From positions 1 to 64,000 of the forward strand of contig JBCLBO010000001.1 of assembly GCA_038916785.1 (NCBI GenBank): a stretch of DNA of 64,000 nucleotides. The letters run 5' to 3'. Every line of letters begins with the position of its first letter. Positions within the stretch are counted from its first letter, which is position 1. Of the stretch, positions 26,545 to 34,315 are shown in pieces. The stretch comes from VFKU01 sp038916785 (GTDB lineage: Bacteria; Hydrogenedentota; Hydrogenedentia; Hydrogenedentales; GCA-2746185). A program made the translations under genes and the position numbers. The notes below the pieces were generated by a model, which saw only the letters and a program-made list of their open reading frames with translations, had not been told where the DNA came from and did not search any database.

Positions 26545-27750
26545 TTAGGTCCGGTAGTCCGCGTTGATGCTGACGTAGTCGTGGCTGAGGTCCGAGGTCC
26601 AGAACACGGCGTCGCCCGGGCCGTCGCCGAGATTGACCGTGATGGTGAATTCCGGCTTGCGCATGACGGCGGCGGCGTCCTCCTCGGCGTAGGCCGCGCC
26701 GATCCCTGCCTTGCAGACTTGCACATCGCCCAGCCAGATGTCGAGTTCGCCGGGGTCGAAATCCACGCCGGCGTAGCCCGCCGCGCAGGCGATCCGGCCC
26801 CAGTTCGGGTCCTGACCGAAGAAGGCGGTCTTGCAGAGCATGGAATTGCCGATGGACCGCGCGACGGTTTTCGCGTCGCCGCCGGACTGCGCGCCGCGGA
26901 CGAGAATTTCGACGACTTTCGTGACGCCCTCGCCGTCCTTGACGATCCAGAGCGCCATGTCTTTGCAGAGCTGCGCGAGCGCTTCGCCGAATTCCTCGCG
27001 CTCCTTCGAGCGCGCGCCGATGGCAGGCACGCCGCTGGCCCCGTTCGCCAGGATGAGCACCGTGTCGCTCGTGCTCATGTCGTTGTCGATGCCGATCCGG
27101 TTGAAGGACTGCTCGACCGCGTCGAAGAGCAGGCTGTGCAGCACCTCGGGCGCGAAGGCGGCGTCGGTGGTGAGGACGCAGATCATCGTCGCCATGTTCG
27201 GCGAGATCATTCCCGCGCCCTTCGCGATCGCGCCGATGCGCACCGGCCGGCCGCCGAGCGTGATTTCAATCGCGCGTTCCTTCGCCGTTTTGTCCGTCGT
27301 CATGATCGCTTCGGCCGCGTCCGGGCCGCCATCCCGCGAGAGCGCGGCGGCGCAGCCGTCTACACCCTTCACAATTCGATCCATCGGCAGCGGCACGCCG
27401 ATGACGCCGGTGCTCAGGATGCAGACCTGGTCCGGCTCGATGCCGAGCTTGCCGCCGACGCGATTGGCCGTCGCGCGGACGTCGTCCATGCCGCGCTTGC
27501 CGGTGGCGGCGTTCGCATTGCCGCTGTTGGCGAAGACGGCGCGCGCGGCTTCGCGCAGGCACAGCGACTGGTTCCAGATGACCGGGGGAGACTTGAGGAT
27601 GTTTCGCGTGAACATGCCGGCGACTTCGGCGACGCGATCGCTCAAGATGAGCCCGCAGTCGCGCTTCTTGGACGTGAGTTTGATCGATGCGTTCACGCCC
27701 GAGGCGGAGAAGCCTTGCGGCGCGCAGATTCCGCCGTGGACCTGATTCAT
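26545..27750 (-). CDS. argJ: Glutamate N-acetyltransferase/amino-acid acetyltransferase
   Basis: ArgJ moves acetyl groups between ornithine and glutamate, recycling the acetyl group in arginine synthesis. The self-cleavage site is clear in AKGAGMISPNMATMICVLTTDA, where the Thr after MA becomes the nucleophile. Other motifs are VFANSGNANAATG, LSTGVIGVPLPM and FNRIGIDNDMSTSDTV. The start at 27750 (MNQVHGGICAPQGF) overlaps the argC stop by four bases. The 401-residue length is normal. Confidence 0.95.
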   Translation of the reverse strand: MNQVHGGICAPQGFSASGVNASIKLTSKKRDCGLILSDRVAEVAGMFTRNILKSPPVIWNQSLCLREAARAVFANSGNANAATGKRGMDDVRATANRVGGKLGIEPDQVCILSTGVIGVPLPMDRIVKGVDGCAAALSRDGGPDAAEAIMTTDKTAKERAIEITLGGRPVRIGAIAKGAGMISPNMATMICVLTTDAAFAPEVLHSLLFDAVEQSFNRIGIDNDMSTSDTVLILANGASGVPAIGARSKEREEFGEALAQLCKDMALWIVKDGEGVTKVVEILVRGAQSGGDAKTVARSIGNSMLCKTAFFGQDPNWGRIACAAGYAGVDFDPGELDIWLGDVQVCKAGIGAAYAEEDAAAVMRKPEFTITVNLGDGPGDAVFWTSDLSHDYVSINADYRT

Positions 27751-28760
27751 ACGGTCATCCCCCCGAAGAGGAGGCCGTCCGTCTCGGGGAGGCCGAACAT
27801 CAGGTTCATGCACTGGATCGCCATGCCGGCTGTGCCGCCCATGAGGTTGTCCACGGCGCTGACGATAATAAGATTGCCCGTGCGCGCGTCGGGTATCCAG
27901 CCGAAATCGACGAAATTCGTCGCGCGCACGCTGGTGACTTCAGGGAAATTGCCTTCGCCGAGCACGCGCACGAATGGCTCGTCCTTATATATGGAGTAGC
28001 AGGCGGCAAGATCAACTTTCGCGGTCGGGCGGACCGTGATCGTGCTGAGGATGCCGCGCGTATACGGACCGACGTGCGGCGTGAATTGCACCTGGAATCC
28101 GCCGCCGAGCTCCTGTTCGATCTCGGGCGTGTGCCGGTGGCTGGTGACGCCGTAGGCCCAGACGTTCTCGTTCATCTCGGGGAAGTGGAAGTGTTGCTTC
28201 ATGCCCCGGCCCGCGCCGGAGACGCCCGAGACAGAATCGATCACGACGGGGACGGAAGGCTTGGCGAGTTTGAGGAGCGGGAGTAGCGGCACGAGCGCGC
28301 TGATCGGATAGCAGCCGGGCCCCGCGACGAGGTTGGCTTTCTTGATTTGCTCGCGGTAAGCCGGCACGAGGCCGTATATGCTTTCCTTGAGCAGCGCGGG
28401 GGCCGTGTGCTCGACCTTGTAGGTCGCCTTCCACTGCGCGGGGTCCTTGAGCCGGAAGTCCGGGCCAATGTCGATGACCCGCGCGCCCGCCGCGCGAAGG
28501 GCGGCGACCACGGGCATGCTCTCCGTGCCAGGCGCGCCGACGAAGACCACGTCGCACTTCTTCGCGAGTGCGGGAGCGTCGAAGGTCTCGAGCACGACGT
28601 CGCTGAGCTTGCCAAAGCCGGGCACGGCGTCGGTCAGCGGCTGGCCGGCGGCGGTCGTCGAGGCGGCGGCCACCAGTTTGGCCTGCGGATGGGCGCAGAG
28701 CAGGCGCAGCAGTTCGCGCCCGCCGTACCCCGTCACGCCGACAATGCCTACACGTATCAC
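27747..28760 (-). CDS. argC: N-acetyl-gamma-glutamyl-phosphate reductase
   Basis: NADPH-dependent reductase, third step of arginine synthesis. The Rossmann motif IVGVTGYGGRELLRLL, the active-site Cys in AGPGCYPISALVPL, and HFPEMNENVWAYGVTSHRHTPEIEQ are present. The GTG start at 28760 (VIRVGIVG) was preferred because GGAG lies 8 bases upstream and a TTGCAC-18-TATAAT promoter ends about 25 bases further up. The product is 337 residues. Confidence 0.95.
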   Translation of the reverse strand: MIRVGIVGVTGYGGRELLRLLCAHPQAKLVAAASTTAAGQPLTDAVPGFGKLSDVVLETFDAPALAKKCDVVFVGAPGTESMPVVAALRAAGARVIDIGPDFRLKDPAQWKATYKVEHTAPALLKESIYGLVPAYREQIKKANLVAGPGCYPISALVPLLPLLKLAKPSVPVVIDSVSGVSGAGRGMKQHFHFPEMNENVWAYGVTSHRHTPEIEQELGGGFQVQFTPHVGPYTRGILSTITVRPTAKVDLAACYSIYKDEPFVRVLGEGNFPEVTSVRATNFVDFGWIPDARTGNLIIVSAVDNLMGGTAGMAIQCMNLMFGLPETDGLLFGGMTV

Positions 28761-28785
28761 GTCTGGACTCCGTGGGAAGGCGCGG

Positions 28786-28815
28786 ATTATAGCGACCGTT
28801 TTCCGATTCGTGCAA
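28786..28815 (-). promoter_or_regulatory. Sigma-70-type promoter for the arginine operon
   Basis: On the minus strand: TTGCAC (28810-28815), an 18-bp spacer and TATAAT (28786-28791), with the argC GTG at 28760. No ArgR-like operator was recognised. Confidence 0.65.
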
Positions 28816-28926
28816 ACCCTTCGGGTTACAAGTGGGGAGCCCATGCGTACTTAATCGCCGATCCCAAGTTTCAGACTTCTTGATCTCCGCAACTGTTGAT
28901 CTGGGTTTTGTGCCCCGGTAGGGGCA

Positions 28927-29339
28927 CTTGATAGTAGCCCGGCACTTCAGTGCCGGGTTTGAAGGAACCTAATACTTGAAGTCCCGTAGGGACGGCTGAA
29001 GGGGCAAATCATGTTTTCAGCCGTCCCTCCGGGACTCAGTCTTTCCATCTGTCGTCGAAACCCGGCGTTGAAGGGCGTGTTGCCCAAACGATCCGACTTG
29101 CCTGGAGAGACGTGACAGGCCTCTTTGGACTGCGGCAGCGATAGCTGCCGCTTTACTGAGCCCAGCGGAGCTGGGCGTCGTCGCGCCGGAATCCCCGTTT
29201 TTTGTGTGCACTGCGCCGGAGCAAGCTCCCGGCGCGAAAGCGGCAGCTATCGCTGCCGCAGTCCAAAGAAGTCCGAGTCGTTGAATTTCCGCGCCGTAGG
29301 TTTGGGCAACACGCCCTGAAACGCCGGGCTACTATCAAG
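28927..29339. repeat. Nested set of inverted repeats spanning ~410 bp
   Basis: Three pairs of arms are nested: 28927-28943 with 29323-29339 (17 bp, exact), 29061-29089 with 29300-29328 (exact over 18 and 9 bp blocks), and 29123-29154 with 29237-29268 (32 bp, exact). A further hairpin at 28981-29035 lies between the outer and middle left arms. The central inner loop (29155-29236) also holds small palindromes. No gene is supported in the 28845-29453 gap. Confidence 0.85.
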
Positions 29340-29418
29340 CTGTCCCTCCGGGACGCAAACCCAAGCCGATCTTCAGGCTTTCCGGTGTTTTCGGAACAAA
29401 GATTTTTTTCGGGGCGCA

Positions 29419-29447
29419 TTGCGTGGCATCCGTCGCGCGCGTAGTCT
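29419..29447 (+). promoter_or_regulatory. Candidate promoter placing the rarA start at the transcript end
   Basis: TTGCGT (29419-29424), a 17-bp spacer and TAGTCT (29442-29447). The rarA ATG is at 29454, about where transcription would begin, and no Shine-Dalgarno sequence is seen. Confidence 0.35.
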
Positions 29448-29453
29448 ACTTGT

Positions 29454-30767
29454 ATGAGCCAGGATTTATTCGAACATTCGGCGGCGGCCCGGCTGCGCAA
29501 GGAGGCGCCGCTGCCGCGCCGGGTTGCGCCGCGGACCTTGGATGAGATCGCGGGGCAAGAGCATATCCTTGGGCCGGGAAGGTTGCTGCGGCGGGCGATC
29601 GAGGCGGATCGGATCACGTCGATCATTCTGTTCGGGCCGCCGGGATCGGGAAAGACTGCCCTGGCGCGGCTGATCGCGATGCGCACGAAGGCGGCGTTTG
29701 AGAATCTGAACGCCGTGACGAGCGGCGTGAAGGACGTGCGCGAGGTGATCGAGCGCGCAAAGCAGCGGCGCGTGCAGGACGGGCGGCGGACGATCCTGTT
29801 CGTGGACGAGATTCACCGCTTCAACCGTTCGCAGCAGGACGCGCTACTGCCGGATGTCGAAAACGGAAACATCATTCTGATCGGCGCGACTACGGAGAAC
29901 CCATTCTTCTCGATCGTGTCGCCGCTGCTGTCGCGATCGCAGTTGTTTGAGTTCAAGCAGCTCAGCGAAGAGGCCGTGCAGGGGTTATTGCGCCGCGCGC
30001 TGACGCACCCCGAGCGCGGGTTGGACGAACTTCAGGTCGAAGTGGACGATGCGGCGATCGAACACATTGCGCGGTACTCCGAAGGCGACGCGCGGCGGGC
30101 GCTGAACGCGCTCGAGATCGCGATGCTCACGACGCCGCCGCAGGACGGGCGCATCCGCATCACGGCGCAGATCGCGGCGGAATCCATCCAGAAGAAAATC
30201 ATGCACTACGACGGGACCGGCGACGAGCACTACGACGCGGCCTCGGCCTTCATCAAGAGTATGCGCGGGTCGAACCCGGACTCTGCCCTGTATTGGATGG
30301 CGCGGATGATGGAGGCGGGCGACGAGCCGCGGTTCATCGCGCGGCGCATGTGTATCTTCGCGTCGGAGGACGTGGGCAATGCGGACCCGATGGGCCTGGT
30401 GCTGGCGACGAGCGCGGCGCAGGCCTGCGAATTCATCGGTATGCCCGAGGCCCGGATCATCCTCGCGCACGCGGCGACCTATCTGGCGTCCGCGCCGAAG
30501 AGCAACGCGAGCTACCTGGCGATCGAGCAGGCGCTGGAGGACGTGAAGGCGAAAAAGACCATCGCCGTGCCGAGTCATTTGCGCGACGGCGGATCGCGCG
30601 GCCAGGAAATCGGCCGCGGGATCGGGTATCAGTATCCCCACGATTTCGCGGGCGGCTTCGTCGCGCAAGAGTACGGCGTGCCGCTGGGGACCTATTATCA
30701 GCCGACCGATCATGGCAAGGAGGCCGAGATTAAACAGCGCCTCGACGGATTAAAACGCGACACGTAG
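29454..30767 (+). CDS. rarA: Replication-associated recombination protein A (MgsA)
   Basis: A clamp-loader-like AAA+ ATPase acting at stalled replication forks. Motifs: PRTLDEIAGQEHILGPGRLLRRAIEAD, Walker A GPPGSGKTALA, Walker B ILFVDEIHRFNRSQQDALLP, and IGATTENPFFSI. The C-terminal tetramerisation part ends PHDFAGGFVAQEYGVPLGTYYQPTDHGKEAEIKQRL. It is 437 residues long. Its stop codon (30765-30767) lies inside the first arm of a palindromic repeat, so the repeat may have set the present C-terminus. The transcript may be leaderless. Confidence 0.95.
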   Translation: MSQDLFEHSAAARLRKEAPLPRRVAPRTLDEIAGQEHILGPGRLLRRAIEADRITSIILFGPPGSGKTALARLIAMRTKAAFENLNAVTSGVKDVREVIERAKQRRVQDGRRTILFVDEIHRFNRSQQDALLPDVENGNIILIGATTENPFFSIVSPLLSRSQLFEFKQLSEEAVQGLLRRALTHPERGLDELQVEVDDAAIEHIARYSEGDARRALNALEIAMLTTPPQDGRIRITAQIAAESIQKKIMHYDGTGDEHYDAASAFIKSMRGSNPDSALYWMARMMEAGDEPRFIARRMCIFASEDVGNADPMGLVLATSAAQACEFIGMPEARIILAHAATYLASAPKSNASYLAIEQALEDVKAKKTIAVPSHLRDGGSRGQEIGRGIGYQYPHDFAGGFVAQEYGVPLGTYYQPTDHGKEAEIKQRLDGLKRDT

Positions 30768-30956
30768 GGGCGGCCCCCCGTGGCCGCCCTCGGGTTCGTT
30801 GCGTGATGAGTGATCGCGGGTGGGCATAGGGCGGCCGCCCTCGGGTTCGTTGCGTGATGCGTGATCGCGGGTGGGCACAGGGCGGCGACCCTCGGGTTCG
30901 TTGCGTGATGAGTGATCGCGGGTGGGCATAGGGCGGCCACGGGGGGCCGCCCCTAC
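30763..30956. repeat. Three 51-bp tandem repeats framed by palindromic repeat arms
   Basis: Tandem units start at 30787, 30838 and 30889 (period 51, few differences). They are framed by inverted arms at 30763-30790 and 30930-30956 of the CGTAGGGGCGG type. The first arm supplies the rarA stop codon. There are no spacers of unique sequence, so this is not a CRISPR array. Confidence 0.9.
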
Positions 30957-31051
30957 AGTTGGTTTCGGGCGCGATTTCACTTGGCGTGGTAAACTTTAGG
31001 TGCAGAGTTTGACGTGTTCCTGGCCGGGGGACGGCCGGGTATTACGGGGGA

Positions 31052-32539
31052 ATGGGGACGGTGAAGGAGCCATCCGGCGCCGAGCGGCGCACTGCGGAGC
31101 GCATCCAGACGCACCACCATGTGGTGTTCTCGGAGTCGCGCGCGCTGGGCCCGCTGCGGACGGGCGTCGCGTCCGATCGATCGAGCGGTGGATTGCGCAT
31201 CATCACGCCGCATCCGGAGCCCCTGGGTACGACGCTGCTGATCGAACTGCGGACTTCCGCGAACTCGAGTTCGGTGCTACTGCTCGAGGGCCGCGTGGTC
31301 CACATCACGCCCGCGGAGAAGGGCCAGCACGCGATGGGCATTCGCCTGATCCAGCCGACGCTTCGGCCCGGCGCGGCCTTGCCGGTGCGCCAAGGGCGTG
31401 CGGCAGCGCCGACGATGGCGGCGTCCGTGCGAGTCTCGCCGCGCCCCGTGGCCGCGCCGATGGGCATGGCGCCGGACTTGGAGATGACGGAGGCGGTCAC
31501 GTTTCGCCGGATCGAGGACGGCGGCCGGCCGGGATCGTGGGTGGCGCTACTCGCGATTCTCGCACTCGTCGTCATTTTGATTTTGTTGATCGTCGAAGCG
31601 ATGCGCGAACGCGAGCGCGTCGGTTGGATCGGCCTGCTGGAGCGTTTCCATTTGGACGGGCTTTTCGCGAAGAGCGCGCCGGAATCCGAGGGGCCGGGAT
31701 CGGGCGCAGCATCGGAATCGAAAACGTCAATGGACACAGAGACTACGCCTGGGGACACGCAGGCGCCCGTTGGCGCGCGCGGCGAGTTGCAGCCGCACCG
31801 GGTGACGGGTGTCGCGCCTGCGGTGGGCGCGCCGGAGTTGCTCGATGCGTTTAGCGGCGCGGCGACGTTCGCCGGCGCGCCGCCGGAATTGCGCGGGAGC
31901 GCGCCTCTCTCCGCGTCCGGATTCGCGGCGATGCTCGCGTACGCCGATCGCGCCGCGGCGCGAGGTGAGACGAGCCTGGCGCGCGCCGTCGTGCGCCGCG
32001 CGATGGCTAGATCGGATGGAGTGCCTGCGGCGTGGGTGGAACTCGGCGCGGAATACCGTGGCACCCTTGAATTGGGCGGCGAGATCGCGCCGGCGTATCC
32101 CTTGAGTGAAGAGATTGGATTCGACGCGGCTGGTCCCCCGGAGGGCATGCCCACGGATGTGCGGATCGAAGTCGACACGAGCGATCATCTGATGCGCGTG
32201 TGGCGCAGCGACCAGGCGCTCGCGGAATTTCCGGTCGGGCTTGGGCGCGACGGCGCGACTCCGCACGGGGAATTTCGCATCGGGTCGAAGGCGCGCCGGC
32301 CGGATTGGTATCACGGCGGCCGCGTGGTGCCTGCGGGCGATCCCGGCAACCCGATCGGCGAGCAGTGGCTGGGCCTGGCACGGGACGGCGCGCGTACGGG
32401 CATCGGCATCCACCCAACGGAGCATCCGTCGTCCATCGGCGCGGACCAGAGCCTGGGTTGCGTGCGGATGCGGCCGGAAGATGCCGAGGCGCTGTACCGG
32501 CTCGTGCCGCTCGGCGCGAGGGTCACCATCCATCCCTGA
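31052..32539 (+). CDS. PilZ domain-membrane segment-L,D-transpeptidase (YkuD) fusion
   Basis: A 495-residue protein. Residues ~12-110 look like a PilZ domain, with the c-di-GMP-binding Arg cluster (RRTAER) and DRSSGG, then GRVVHITP and HAMGIRL. A transmembrane segment follows at ~163-184 (VALLAILALVVILILLIVEA), then a low-complexity linker and a short helical region. The C-terminal YkuD domain (~368-495) has His in GIHPTEHPSSIG (~453) and the catalytic Cys in SLGCVRM (~470). YkuD enzymes form 3-3 cross-links in peptidoglycan or attach proteins to it. The topology fits a cytoplasmic PilZ and a periplasmic YkuD, suggesting c-di-GMP input to wall cross-linking. The start could instead be GTG at 31061. 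Confidence 0.8.
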   Translation: MGTVKEPSGAERRTAERIQTHHHVVFSESRALGPLRTGVASDRSSGGLRIITPHPEPLGTTLLIELRTSANSSSVLLLEGRVVHITPAEKGQHAMGIRLIQPTLRPGAALPVRQGRAAAPTMAASVRVSPRPVAAPMGMAPDLEMTEAVTFRRIEDGGRPGSWVALLAILALVVILILLIVEAMRERERVGWIGLLERFHLDGLFAKSAPESEGPGSGAASESKTSMDTETTPGDTQAPVGARGELQPHRVTGVAPAVGAPELLDAFSGAATFAGAPPELRGSAPLSASGFAAMLAYADRAAARGETSLARAVVRRAMARSDGVPAAWVELGAEYRGTLELGGEIAPAYPLSEEIGFDAAGPPEGMPTDVRIEVDTSDHLMRVWRSDQALAEFPVGLGRDGATPHGEFRIGSKARRPDWYHGGRVVPAGDPGNPIGEQWLGLARDGARTGIGIHPTEHPSSIGADQSLGCVRMRPEDAEALYRLVPLGARVTIHP

Positions 32540-32704
32540 ATTATCTTGCAAGCCGTTCGGAGGGTAGCTGTCTACTGGATGAGCCGCGGGTTGTTCGATT
32601 CGTTGCTCGTGTTACCGGGGGGGAGATTCTTCGCTACCGCTCAGAATGACAAAGGTTTTTTCTTCTTGTTTGAACTGAAGTGCCTAGGAAGAAGATCCAA
32701 AGAG

Positions 32705-32734
32705 TTGTGACCGTTGCCGGGGCAGGCATAGCAT
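32705..32734 (+). promoter_or_regulatory. Candidate promoter for the YihY-family gene
   Basis: TTGTGA (32705-32710), an 18-bp spacer and TAGCAT (32729-32734). The ATG follows at 32741, again close to the predicted transcript start. Confidence 0.35.
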
Positions 32735-32740
32735 AGGGCC

Positions 32741-34315
32741 ATGCGCACAAACCTGAAGCGCTTCGCCGATGCCGTCCGCCGCGCGCAGCGCTTCGCCATG
32801 CACGACATCTGGCAGATCGGCACTCCGGGCGAGGAGCTCCCGCGCGGATTCATCATCAAGCAAATCCGCGTGGCGATTTTGCTCGGCAGCAAGCTGCTCG
32901 ATGGCATGCACATGGTCCGCGCGGCGTCGCTCACCTTCGCTACGCTGCTCTCGATCGTGCCACTCTTGGCGCTGCTGTTTTTTGTGATTCAGCGGCTCGA
33001 CCTCGGCGAGCAGGTCTACGGTTACATTGAAAACCGGGTGGAGTCCGTCGCTGAACTCGTTGCGCCGCGCCCGGCGCAGCCGCCGGCGCCGGGAGTGGAT
33101 ATCTCCGCCACGCCGCTGCCCTTGGCGCCGCAGGTGGAACCGGCGCCGGAGGGCCCGCTGGCGCCGGAAGACACGGGCAGCACACGGCTACAACGAGACA
33201 TCGTCGCCGCGTTGTTCCAGGGGGTCACCCGGCCGGGGGAGGAAATGAAGGACCCGGTGGACGGCATCTCGTCCACCGCGGACACGATCGCGAAGTTGGC
33301 GAACGACGCGGCGGCGAATTCGACCGCGCTCACGGTGTCTGGCGTCATCTTGGTATTGACGACCGTTTTCGGCCTGATGCGCAACGTCGAGAACGTGTTC
33401 AACCGCATCTGGGGCGTGCGCCGCCGCCGCGCGTGGTACCGCACCTTCGCCGACTATTTCCTCATCATGGTGCTGCTGCCCTTCGTCGTCGCCGCGGTGA
33501 TGGGCGTGCTGGCCGCATTGCAGAGCGAGTCGGTGTCACGCGCGGTGGGGCCCTTCGCCTTTGTGCTCGGGCTTGGGCAGTACGTGTTGGTGGTTGTCGT
33601 GTTCACCTCGCTGTATCGCTTCGTGCCGAACACGACGGTACGGTTTCGTTACGCGCTGCTCGCCGGTGTGATCGCGGGGACGCTTTGGGTGGGGCTGTCC
33701 TGGGGCTATGTGCAATTTCAGTTCGGCCTCACGCGCTACGCCGTCGTCCTCTCGGCATTCGCGCAATTCCCGATGTTGTTGATGTGGATATACCTGAGTT
33801 GGGCGATTGTGCTTTTGGGATGCGAAGTCGCTTATGCGTATCAACACGAAAGGACCTTCGCGTTGGAACGCTTCGCCGACGAAGCCAGCTACGCCTATCG
33901 CGAGGCCGTCGGTCTGCGCGCCATGGTCGAAATCGGCCGCCGTTTTTCCGAAGGCCGGCCCGGGTTCACCGCGGAGGTGGCCTCCGCAGAGTGGAATGTT
34001 CCGCTTCGCCTATTGAATGACGTGCTCGACGCGCTCGCGCGCGGCGGTCTGCTCGCCGTGCGTTTGGCGGAGCCGCCGGAATATCAACCCGCGCGGCCGC
34101 TCGACAAGATTGCGGCGGGCGATATCGTGCATGTGTTGCGTCAGGACGGAACCGATCCTTCGCGATTCTTGTCGGACGGCCGGTGCCGGAAACTCTTCGA
34201 CGAGCTTGGCCGCACGGACCGCGCGTTCGCAGGCGCAACGCTCGCCGATCTCGTCGAAGGATACGTGCAATCGCTCAGCGCGCCGGCCGCGAGCCGTCCT
34301 TCCGTCAATGCCTGA
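32741..34315 (+). CDS. YihY/BrkB-family membrane protein with C-terminal winged-helix-like domain
   Basis: A 524-residue membrane protein with the YihY/BrkB core: RAASLTFATLLSIVPLLALLF, then FGLMRNVENVFNRIWGVRRRRAWYR, FVPNTTVRFRYALLAGVIAGTLWVGLSWGYVQF and FPMLLMWIYLSWAIVLLGCEVAYA. The function of the family is unclear; the old RNase BN label is wrong. A Pro/Ala-rich insertion lies at about residues 107-165 between the first two membrane segments. The last ~120 residues look like a winged-helix (VPLRLLNDVLDALARGGLLA). It overlaps recD2 by eight bases. Confidence 0.85.
   Translation: MRTNLKRFADAVRRAQRFAMHDIWQIGTPGEELPRGFIIKQIRVAILLGSKLLDGMHMVRAASLTFATLLSIVPLLALLFFVIQRLDLGEQVYGYIENRVESVAELVAPRPAQPPAPGVDISATPLPLAPQVEPAPEGPLAPEDTGSTRLQRDIVAALFQGVTRPGEEMKDPVDGISSTADTIAKLANDAAANSTALTVSGVILVLTTVFGLMRNVENVFNRIWGVRRRRAWYRTFADYFLIMVLLPFVVAAVMGVLAALQSESVSRAVGPFAFVLGLGQYVLVVVVFTSLYRFVPNTTVRFRYALLAGVIAGTLWVGLSWGYVQFQFGLTRYAVVLSAFAQFPMLLMWIYLSWAIVLLGCEVAYAYQHERTFALERFADEASYAYREAVGLRAMVEIGRRFSEGRPGFTAEVASAEWNVPLRLLNDVLDALARGGLLAVRLAEPPEYQPARPLDKIAAGDIVHVLRQDGTDPSRFLSDGRCRKLFDELGRTDRAFAGATLADLVEGYVQSLSAPAASRPSVNA

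Noticed and set aside
26581..27999. 472-residue plus-strand open frame
   Set aside because: Antisense to argJ and argC, both of which are clear.
30787..30939. Regular repeats that could suggest a CRISPR array
   Set aside because: The 51-bp units are directly adjacent with no variable spacers, and there are no cas genes.
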